A stretch of 64,000 bases of DNA from Phaeosaccion multiseriatum (Eukaryota; Ochrophyta, other classes). Shown one piece after another: positions 1-10,304 of this stretch; position 1 is the first letter of the stretch, and the number at the start of each line of letters is the position of its first letter. The notes below the pieces were generated by a model. It was not told where the DNA came from. It worked only from the letters and a program-made list of their open reading frames with translations, and ran no database searches. A program made the position numbers and the translations under genes. The stretch covers positions 3,906,001-3,970,000 of the forward strand of contig OZ218952.1 of assembly GCA_965112735.1 (NCBI GenBank). The letters are read 5' to 3'.

Positions 1-2072
1 CTCCTGGTCCTCCTGGTCCTCCTGCCCACCACGCTTGCTGCTCGTCAGACTCTTCGAGAGAAGACAAGGACGACGCACCACCGCCGCTGCCCCAGCTATT
101 GCTGCGCACACTGCGGTGCTCGCCTTCGGGGGAGGAGACGTTCCCCACCCTAGAGCCGTGCGTCGGTGACGAGCCATTGGCAGCAATCATCCGATTGTAA
201 ACACCGTAGCCGTGGGGAGGACGAGGAGGCCGAGGACCATAGTACACCGGCCCGGATGGCACAGTATTGACCGAGTCTGGCCCCGTTCCGTGGGCATGTT
301 GAACGCCTCCGCCCGCCGAGAGGTGGGCGTGGTGACCATGCCCAGTGTGGATGGTGGGCGATGGTGCGATTACGGGTACCGGGTATAGCGCGGCTTGATG
401 GTTCTCAGTCAAGCCGGCTGTTGCTGCTGCTGTATCACCAACTCCTGCTGCTGGAGCCCTCCCCCCTGGACTGGCGCTGAAGCTGACACGATGGTGGGAC
501 GGCGGCGATGGCGGAGATGGCAGTGGAAGGCACACTGGCGTGTCGTCGTCGTGCAGAGGGAAGGCAGAGATCACCGAGCCAAGCTCACTGCTGTCAAGCG
601 CGCTCAGCTCACTACTGTCAAGCGCCTCCGCCGCCGAGCTGGTAAGGCCGCTGGACAGGCTGACGCTGATGCTGCTGGGGGGCGAGGCCTGGAGAATGCC
701 ATCCGCGGCAGGAGGGGCTAAAGGGGGCTGAGTCGGAGCGGCCGTGACGGGGGAGCGCTGGTCCTGCTCGGCTGACTTGCCGACACCCCTTACCCCGTTG
801 GGCTTGACATTGGGCTTGGCATGCTTCTTATCAGATGGGGCAAGATGGAACGACCCCAAAGTCTTGTCGGACGAAGAGGGAGGCGACGCCACAGCCACCT
901 CGTGATGGCGATGATGCGGGGGACACCGATCTTGATGATACCCGCTCAGACCCTCGGACGGAGGAGAGAAGCGCTCGCTGCTGCTGGTGCCGCTGTCCGA
1001 GTGGAAGCTACCGCTGTCCGCGCGCTGGATATAGGAGTAGTTGTCTGCCGGGAAAGTCGCCGTCTGAAGCACGTGGTGCGGAGGGGGGGTAGGAGGAGGA
1101 GGAGGAGGGGGGAGAGAGGGAGGAGGATCAAGAGGAGACCCCCCTCTAAGTTGTAGGAAGCACTGCTCTTGGTCGAGCAGCAGTTGCTGCAGCTGTTGCT
1201 GTACCTCCCGCTGTTGCTGCTGCTGCTGAGCCATTAGCCGTTGCTGCTGCTCCGCCGGAAGAAGCAGGATGGGTGGCGCTGGGAGGGACGGGCCGCTCAA
1301 CGCCCCCACACTCTGCACTACAGTAGTGCCGCAAGGGAGCGCGACAGGATGAGCATCGTGATCGTAGGGCGGGAAGGACATGCATCGATGGTGGTGGTGG
1401 TGGTGGCGAGGTCGATAGGAGACAGCAGTGCTCCTCCCCCCCCCGCCCTTCTTCTCTGCACCCGTTGCTCTTAAAGCAGTATCTCGCTGTGGTCTTGCTG
1501 CTGCTGCACCTGCCGCGGTTGCTACCGTCGCTGCTGTGGTTGTTGCCTTGGCTGCTGTTGCCCTTCGTTGTTTTGAAACTCCAGTGGAGGTAGCAGCTCC
1601 TCCGGGCGCCGACGCGGCCGAAGATGAGCCACCCCCACCAGCGCTAGACGCAGCGACCGCCTCCTGAGGAGCGTGGGTCTTCATGTCTGCCCAAGGCTTG
1701 GCTATGGAGCCTGAGGGATTAGGGGGAACGAGGGGGGGAGAGAAGCGGAGAGAAGTCGGGGGAGAGAGCAAGGATAGAGGCAAGTGTCAAGGCGAGAGGT
1801 ACTCACCCAGAAGCGCTACACGGGTCGTACAGACAAGAGAGGCAAGGTTGCGAAAGGACCGGACCGAAGAGGCGTGAGCAGATGAGCGGATGCGGGTAGC
1901 AGAAGCACGTTGTTCGAAGCGAAGAAACGAAGAAGAGGAAGAAAGGGGAAAAGAGGGGGGTGGAGGGGTGGGAAGAGGGTCCAGCGGGAGAAGTCTCACC
2001 CTCGCCACTCTTGCGAAAGAACAAATCGTGCCGGGGCGCTGTGCTCAGGCGCTGCGCCGAGGATGGATGCAA
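1..2072 (-). CDS. Low-complexity Ser/Pro/Gln-rich protein, 3'-partial at the window edge
   Basis: A frame open for about 560 codons runs from 1710 down to base 1 and off the window. It encodes a Ser/Ala/Pro/Gln-rich protein with a His run (5-6 residues), Gln runs, a proline run and a patch reading DSGSFHSDSGTSSSERFSPP. No domain is recognised; such composition suits a disordered nuclear or regulatory protein. The exon start at 1710 has a textbook acceptor (pyrimidine tract ending CCTCAG). Upstream a strong donor (GTGAGT) ends an exon at 1807. The sequence from 1807 can be read either as one exon open upward past 2000, or as a 9-nt microexon (1807-1815) joined to an exon ending at 2000 before GTGAGAC. 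The second option gives a smooth peptide, KSGEALLGSIAKPWADMK. The true start codon is not resolved; an in-frame ATG lies at 1684. That it is coding is fairly secure, the 5' structure is not. Confidence 0.6.
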
Positions 2073-2516
2073 AACTTGTGGCCAGAACTTGCCACGGCGT
2101 CGGCTCGCCCTCGCTGTTGCCCTTCCTCTATCAGTTCCTAACCATGGCGCCTGCCATCCCTCGATGCTGCAGCTTTGCAGCTTTGCACTTTAGTGTGGTG
2201 GTGTCTAGCTGGAGATCAGAGCGATTCAAAAAAGAGCCCTATTTTTCAAGTGGCGACGATGCCTCGGGCGTTAGACGTTTTCGTTCATTTCATTTCATGC
2301 TCACGCTGCATGCTGATGCTGCTCTCTGCATGAGGTCGAGCTTCTCTCTCGAGGGGGAAGTGTTGCCCCTACAGCCTCATATTCATTGCCTTAGTACGTG
2401 TAACTGTCACCATGCCCATATGACATCTTACGTGGCACAATGAGGTGGCACACAGCCCACCGGGAGTAGTAGTCTGTGGCGCTCCCTCACTCTTAGCTTA
2501 TCCACCCTAAAGCTAA
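2073..2516. other. Intergenic, no gene seen
   Basis: Nothing convincing is coded here on either strand. It lies between the presumed 5' region of the leftmost gene and the aminopeptidase tail, and may hold promoter or intron sequence. Stop codons interrupt the plus frame used downstream at 2514. Confidence 0.4.
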
Positions 2517-2804
2517 AGGAGACTCGGTTCTTTACTAGAGCTGAGGCAAGGCCTCCAAACTTTACAACCTTGCACCCATCTCTTCAAATATTGGCTCACT
2601 TTCCGACTTGCTAGCGATAGCGGGATTGGCTACACCTGTCTGTCGGGCATCCGCACCGTGGACGTGGGGTCCCCGCAGCTGTCCATGCACAGCATCAGGG
2701 AGGTGATGGCTACGGACGATGCCATTTACGGCTACAAGCACATCAAGGCCTGCTTCGAGCACTTCGCTCAGCTGGATGCAGAGCTTAGCAAGGGCAAGTT
2801 GTAA
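2517..2804 (+). pseudogene. C-terminal fragment of aspartyl aminopeptidase (peptidase family M18)
   Basis: The frame ending at the TAA at 2802-2804 reads GIRTVDVGSPQLSMHSIREV, then a helix ending in FEHFAQLDAEL. This is the C-terminal signature of M18 aspartyl aminopeptidases (DNPEP/DAP), which remove N-terminal Asp/Glu from peptides; the conserved MHSIRE segment carries a His of the metal site. Only about 55 residues match. The part just upstream, where the family has a TIGP motif, is degenerate (SDSGIGY), and no other exon of the roughly 450-500 residue enzyme is visible on this strand up to base 1. It is either a pseudogene remnant or a genuine last exon whose partners lie left of the window, with the leftmost minus-strand gene nested in the intron. 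Possible acceptors are near 2550 and 2615. Confidence 0.6.
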
Positions 2805-3513
2805 TACGCAAGTGGCTTTTGCCTGTGAGAAGCCCCTCCCTCCCTCCCTCCCTCCGTCCGTCCTCTACCGTCGAGTGCCTTACTGAGCGCAACCAGCCTG
2901 ACTTGATGCGGGTGGAGCTGTCTCCTTTCTCAAGGCTGCGGCGGCGGCGGCTGCTGCTTTGGGGGGGGGGGGGGGCAAACCCCAGCAAGGCGCACCAAAG
3001 GGCAGTAGTAGCAGCAACCGGAACAGCACCGCAGCGTCAGCGGCATAGCAGGCAGTAACAGCGGTGGTAGCACAGGCAGCGCCTCTGGCTCCTCTTCCTC
3101 TTTCACAGTAGTGATTGCTTAGGGCTGACTCCTTGTACCCCTGTTGGGTGAGCCTCGTGTGTGTGTGCTACGTAAGGCCGTTGGGCCGTTGCGCCAGCCG
3201 GCGTACGCATGCCCTGCCTTCTACACATCCATTTTCTCCTTCTAATCTGCCGGTCCTTCCCTACCTGAAAAAAATGTTTTTGATCTATCGACTCTAAACT
3301 CGCTCTGCTGGAAAAACTCTGTCCTGTCTGCCTGCCTGTCAATTCCTACCCCCACCCACAATTTTCAAAACACACTGCACATTGAAGGCTGCTTTGGCCG
3401 ACGTGCCCGAGATCAACTCCAGCAACGCCAAGCTGTCGACGCAATACTTCTCTCACATGATGGCCTATCAGCTCGTCTCTACTGGATGGTGCTGCTGCTG
3501 CTACTGCTGCTGT

Positions 3514-3546
<33 letters not shown>

Positions 3547-3600
3547 CGCTGCTACCGCCAATGCCCAGGCTCGCCACGCTGCCGTCAATCCCCGGGCCGG
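2805..3600. other. Mostly non-coding; one exon-like stretch at about 3382-3487 (+)
   Basis: Contains a CCCT repeat, a G14 run near 2960 and a CTG-rich stretch at 3487-3550. The plus-strand segment about 3382-3487 has coding-like codon use (third positions mostly G or C) and reads ADVPEINSSNAKLSTQYFSH, but I recognise no family and cannot find partner exons. It may be a stray or decayed exon. The CTG-rich stretch on its right abuts the end of the next gene. Confidence 0.3.
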
Positions 3601-6135
3601 TCAGCTTGTTGCTGCTGCCGCTGCTGCTGCCTCCCCGCCGCCGCTCTTGCTCTTCCTCTTGCCTCGCTTGCGCTGCGGCGTATCGGATGCCCTCGAGGCT
3701 ATCCCCTGCAGATCAAGACCCTTCAGCTTCCCGCCCCCGCCTGGTTTTGACACCACCTTTTCCCCTGCCAGCACCATCTTCTTGGTCACGCCAAAGTCCC
3801 CGAAGAACACGCTAGTACCCTCTGCTTTGGGCCATTGATCCATGAGTCTGAGAAGTCCTCGGGGCAGCTGCACACGGGCTTGCTTCCTCCACACGGTCAT
3901 GGTTACCTCATGGTTGAGGACTTCCTCACCCTTCCATAGCCACGACATCTGGACCGTTAGAGAACTAGACTTCCTTTTCTTTGCTTTTCCGCCTGAAACA
4001 CATAAAACACGTGGGGATTGGGGAGTTAAGTTCTGTTTCAGTACGAGAAGAGGAAGAGACGGAACGGGAAAAGGAGGCTCAGCTCATCTCTCCCGCTTCA
4101 AAGGAGGGGACGCGCACAGGATACGAAGGCAGTCCTTGCATCGCACGCACTTTAAACACACACACACACACATGCATGCATATGCACCCCCACCCACACA
4201 CACGGCAACACGGAAGAATGTATAGCCGGACTCCTATTTTTCCCACGTACCTGACGCGCTGCCTGTTGTTGAGCGAATGTCAAGCGGTCACATGGCAACA
4301 GCGGTCGGCCAGAGAGACAGGATGGAGGATAAGCGGAAGGGAGAGCGGGCACGGGCGAGCGAGTCAAGCCACACACACGCACGCACAAACAACACACGCA
4401 CACTCGCTCCATCACAACAGGATTGGTGAGTTTCAACTGATTTTGTCCATGTACACCACTCCAACAGACAAACACACATCACACATTGTCAACGACCAGC
4501 AATGTCTAACTCACCTGCTTCCGCTGCATGCACGGACTTGAGCTCGCCACGGCAAGTGCCATGCAGTTTGGCGGCTTTGGCGCTATCGCGCACACCGAGG
4601 AGTGCCCGAGCGTCTCCCTCACAGGCATCGCCCAGCGAGCATCTAAAGCCCTTCGACGCTGCCGCTGCCGGGCCTTTCGGGTGGGGGTGGTGGGGGGAGA
4701 GAGGTGACACACCGGGGACGGCGTCAATTACAGCCAAAGCGTGATGGAAACAGCGCCAGCAACACCCATAGCACACAGCACGCACAAACAACACACGCAC
4801 ACTCGCTCCATCACAACAGGAACATGTACAGACATACAGACATACGCACCCCCCACTCTTTGCTTTGCTCTCTCTTTCACCCACACCCACACCCACACCC
4901 ACCCACACACACGGCAACACGGAAGAATGTATAGCCGGACTCCTATTTTTCCCACGTACCTCCCGCGCTGCCTGTTGTTGAGCGAATGTCAAGCGGTCAC
5001 ATGGCAACAGCGGTCGGCCAGAGAGACAGGATGGAGGATAAGCGGAAGGGAGAGCGGGCACGGGCGAGCGAGTCAAGCCACACACACGCACGCACAAACA
5101 ACACACGCACACTCGCTCCATCACAACAGGAACATGTACACAACTCCAACAGACAAACACACATCACACATCGCACGCACTTTAAACACACACACACACA
5201 CACATGCATGCATATGCACCCCCACCCACACACACGGCAACACGGAAGAATGTATAGCCGGACTCCTATTTTTCCCACGTACCTCCCGCGCTGCCTGTTG
5301 TTGATCGAATGTCAAGCGGTCACATGGCAACAGCGGTCGGCCAGAGAGACAGGATGGAGGATAAGCGGAAGGGAGAGCGGGCACGGGCGAGCGAGTCAAG
5401 CCACACACACGCACGCACAAACAACACACGCACACTCGCTCCATCACAACAGGATTGGTGAGTTTCAACTGATTTTGTCCATGTACACCACTCCAACAGA
5501 CAAACACACATCACACATTGTCAACGACCAGCCATGTCTAACTCACCAGCTACCGCAGCATGCACCGACCGGAGCTCGCCAGGGCAAGTGGTAAGGTCAT
5601 GCAGTTCGGCGGCTTCCTCCTCATCGCGCACACCGAGGAGTGCCCGAGCGTCTCCCTCACAGGCATCGCCCAGCGAGCATCTAAAGCCCTTCGACGCTGC
5701 CGTTGCCGTGCCTTTCGGGTGGGGGTGGTGGGGGGAGAGAGGTGACACACCGGGGACGGCGTCAATTACAGCCAAAGCGTGATGGAAACAGCGCCAGCAA
5801 CACCCATAGCACACACGCACGCACAAACAACACACGCACACTCGCTCCATCACAACAGGAACATGTACAGACATACAGACATACGCACCCCCCACTCTTT
5901 GCTTTGCTCTCTCTTTCACCCACACCCACACCCACACCCACCCACACGCACACAATTCATTCACACGCGCGCACACACACACACACACTCGACACCCACC
6001 ACACGCACGCACACCACACGCACACACACACACACACCACACAGACCCCCCCACTCTTTGCTTTGCTCTCTCTCTCTCTCTCTCTCACCCACACCCACAC
6101 ACGCGCACTCGACACCCACCACACGCACGCACACC

Positions 6136-6177
<42 letters not shown>

Positions 6178-6479
6178 TCACACGCACACACATTCACACA
6201 CACATACACACTGACACGCGCGCACACACACACACATTCACACGCACACACGTGCACTCGCACACACACGCACACGCACACACACATACACAGACCCCCC
6301 CACTCTTTGCTTTGCTCTCTCTCTCTCTCTCTCACACCCACACCCACAGACGTGCACTCGACACCCACCACACGCACGCACACCACACACACACACACAC
6401 ACACACACCACACACACTCGCGCGCACTCGCACACACACACACAGTGTGTATGTGTGTGTGAATGTGTGTGCGTGTGAA

Positions 6480-6510
<31 letters not shown>

Positions 6511-6833
6511 GGTGTGCGTGCGTGTGGTGGGTGTCGAGTGCGCGTGTGTGGGTGTGGGTGAGAGAGAGAGAGAGAGCAAAGCAAAGAGTGGGGGGGGTCT
6601 GTGTGCGTGTGTGTGTGTGTGCGTGTGGTGTGCGTGCGTGTGGTGGGTGTCGAGTGCACGTGTGTGGGTGTGGGTGTGAGAGAGAGAGAGAGAGAGCAAA
6701 GCAAAGAGTGGGGGGGTCTGTGTATGTGTGTGTGCGTGTGCGTGTGTGTGCGAGTGCACGTGTGTGCGTGTGAATGTGTGTGTGTGTGCGCGCGTGTCAG
6801 TGTGTATGTGTGTGTGAATGTGTGTGCGTGTGA

Positions 6834-6875
<42 letters not shown>

Positions 6876-7298
6876 GGTGTGCGTGCGTGTGGTGGGTGTC
6901 GAGTGTGTGTGTGTGTGTGCGCGCGTGTGAATGAATTGTGTGCGTGTGGGTGGGTGTGGGTGTGGGTGTGGGTGAAAGAGAGAGCAAAGCAAAGAGTGGG
7001 GGGTGCGTATGTCTGTATGTCTGTGTATGTGTGTGTGTGTGTGTGCGAGTGCGCGCGTGTGTGTGTGGTGTGTGTGTGTGTGTGTGCGTGTGGTGTGCGT
7101 GCGTGTGGTGGGTGTCGAGTGCACGTGTGTGGGTGTGGGTGTGTGAGAGAGAGAGAGAGAGCAAAGCAAAGAGTGGGGGGGTCTGTGTATGTGTGTGTGC
7201 GTGTGAATGTGTGTGCGCGTGTGAATGTGTGTGTGTGTGTGTGCGTGTGTGTGCGCGCGTGTCAGTGTGTATGTGTGTGTGAATGTGTGTGCGTGTGA

Positions 7299-7338
<40 letters not shown>

Positions 7339-7558
7339 GGTGTGCGTGCGTGTGGTGGGTGTCGAGTGCACGTGTGTGGGTGTGGGTGTGAGAGAGAGAG
7401 AGAGAGAGCAAAGCAAAGAGTGGGGGGGTCTGTGTATGTGTGTGTGCGTGTGAATGTGTGTGCGCGTGTGAATGTGTGTGAGTGTGTGTGCGTGTGAATG
7501 TGTGTGTGTGTGCGCGCGTGTCAGTGTGTATGTGTGTGTGAATGTGTGTGCGTGTGAA

Positions 7559-7591
<33 letters not shown>

Positions 7592-8138
7592 GGTGTGCGT
7601 GAGAGAGAGAGAGAGAGCAAAGCAAAGAGTGGGGGGGTCTGTGTGCGTGTGTGTGTGTGTGCGTGTGGTGTGCGTGCGTGTGGTGGGTGTCGAGTGCACG
7701 TGTGTGTGCGTGTGAATGTGTGTGTGTGTGCGCGCGTGTCAGTGTGTATGTGTGTGTGAATGTGTGTGCGTGTGAATGTGTGTGTGTGTGTGTGGGTGGG
7801 TGTGTGTGTGCGTGTGGTGTGCGTGCGTGTGGTGGGTGTCGAGTGCGCGTGTGTGGGTGTGGGTGAGAGAGAGAGAGAGCAAAGCAAAGAGTGGGGGGGT
7901 CTGTGTGGTGTGTGTGTGTGTGTGTGCGTGTGGTGTGCGTGCGTGTGGTGGGTGTCGAGTGCACGTGTGTGGGTGTGGGTGTGAGAGAGAGAGAGAGAGC
8001 AAAGCAAAGAGTGGGGGGGGGTCTGTGTATGTGTGTGTGCGTGTGCGTGTGTGTGCGAGTGCACGTGTGTGCGTGTGAATATGTGTGTGTGTGCGCGCGT
8101 GTCAGTGTGTATGTGTGTGTGAATGTGTGTGCGTGTGA

Positions 8139-8176
<38 letters not shown>

Positions 8177-8261
8177 GGTGTGCGTGCGTGTGGTGGGTGT
8201 CGAGTGCGCGTGTGTGGGTGTGGGTGAGAGAGAGAGAGAGCAAAGCAAAGAGTGGGGGGGT

Positions 8262-8292
<31 letters not shown>

Positions 8293-8497
8293 GTGTGCGT
8301 GCGTGTGGTGGGTGTCGAGTGCACGTGTGTGGGTGTGGGTGTGAGAGAGAGAGAGAGAGCAAAGCAAAGAGTGGGGGGGTCTGTGTATGTGTGTGTGCGT
8401 GTGCGTGTGTGTGCGAGTGCACGTGTGTGCGTGTGAATGTGTGTGTGTGTGCGCGCGTGTCAGTGTGTATGTGTGTGTGAATGTGTGTGCGTGTGAA

Positions 8498-8528
<31 letters not shown>

Positions 8529-8613
8529 GGTGTGCGTGCGTGTGGTGGGTGTCGAGTGCGCGTGTGTGGGTGTGGGTGAGAGAGAGAGAGAGCAAAGCAA
8601 AGAGTGGGGGGGT

Positions 8614-8644
<31 letters not shown>

Positions 8645-10268
8645 GTGTGCGTGCGTGTGGTGGGTGTCGAGTGCACGTGTGTGGGTGTGGGTGTGAGAGA
8701 GAGAGAGAGAGCAAAGCAAAGAGTGGGGGGGTCTGTGTATGTGTGTGTGCGTGTGCGTGTGTGTGCGAGTGCACGTGTGTGCGTGTGAATGTGTGTGTGT
8801 GTGCGCGCGTGTCAGTGTGTATGTGTGTGTGAATGTGTGTGCGTGTGAATGTGTGTGTGTGTGTGTGTGTGTGGGTGTGCGTGTGGTGTGCGTGCGTGTG
8901 GTGGGTGTCGAGTGTGTGTGTGTGTGCGCGCGTGTGAATGAATTGTGTGCGTGTGGGTGGGTGTGGGTGTGGGTGTGGGTGAAAGAGAGAGCAAAGCAAA
9001 GAGTGGGGGGTGCGTATGTCTGTATGTCTGTGTACGTGTGTGTGTGTGTGTGCGAGTGCGCGCGTGTGTGTGTGGTGTGTGTGTGTGTGTGTGCGTGTGG
9101 TGTGCGTGCGTGTGGTGGGTGTCGAGTGCACGTGTGTGGGTGTGGGTGTGAGAGAGAGAGAGAGAGAGCAAAGCAAAGAGTGGGGGGGTCTGTGTATGTG
9201 TGTGTGCGTGTGAATGTGTGTGCGCGTGTGAATGTGTGTGTGTGTGTGTGCGTGTGGTGTGCGTGCGTGTGGTGGGTGTCGAGTGCGCGTGTGTGGGTGT
9301 GGGTGAGAGAGAGAGAGAGAGCAAAGCAAAGAGTGGGGGGGGTCTGTGTGCGTGTGTGTGTGTGTGTGCGTGTGGTGTGCGTGCGTGTGGTGGGTGTCGA
9401 GTGCACGTGTGTGGGTGTGGGTGTGAGAGAGAGAGAGAGCAAAGCAAAGAGTGGGGGGGTCTGTGTATGTGTGTGTGCGTGTGCGTGTGTGTGTATGTGT
9501 GTGTGTGTGTGCGAGTGCGCGCGTGTGTGTGTGGTGTGTGTGTGTGTGTGTGCGTGTGGTGTGCGTGCGTGTGGTGGGTGTCGAGTGCACGTGTGTGGGT
9601 GTGGGTGTGTGAGAGAGAGAGAGAGAGCAAAGCAAAGAGTGGGGGGGTCTGTGTGCGTGTGTGTGTGTGTGCGTGTGGTGTGCGTGCGTGTGGTGGGTGT
9701 CGAGTGCACGTGTGTGTGCGTGTGAATGTGTGTGTGTGTGCGCGCGTGTCAGTGTGTATGTGTGTGTGAATGTGTGTGCGTGTGAATGTGTGTGTGTGTG
9801 TGTGGGTGGGTGTGCGTGTGGCTGCGTGTGCGCGTGTGAATGTGTGTGAGTGTGTGTGCGTGTCAGTGTGTGTGTGCGCGCGTGTGAATGAATTGTGTGC
9901 GTGTGGGTGGGTGTGGGTGTGGGTGTGGGTGAAAGAGAGAGCAAAGCAAAGAGTGGGGGGTGCGTATGTCTGTATGTCTGTGTATGTGTGTGTGTGTGTG
10001 TGCGAGTGCGCGCGTGTGTGTGTGGTGTGTGTGTGTGTGTGTGCGTGTGGTGTGCGTGCGTGTGGTGGGTGTCGAGTGCACGTGTGTGGGTGTGGGTGTG
10101 AGAGAGAGAGAGAGAGAGCAAAGCAAAGAGTTGGGGGGGTCTGTGTATGTGTGTGTGCGTGTGAATGTGTGTGCGCGTGTGAATGTGTGTGAGTGTGTGT
10201 GCGTGTCAGTGTGTGTGTGTGTGCGCGCGTGTCAGTGTGTATGTGTGTGTGAATGTGTGTGCGTGTGA

Positions 10269-10304
<36 letters not shown>

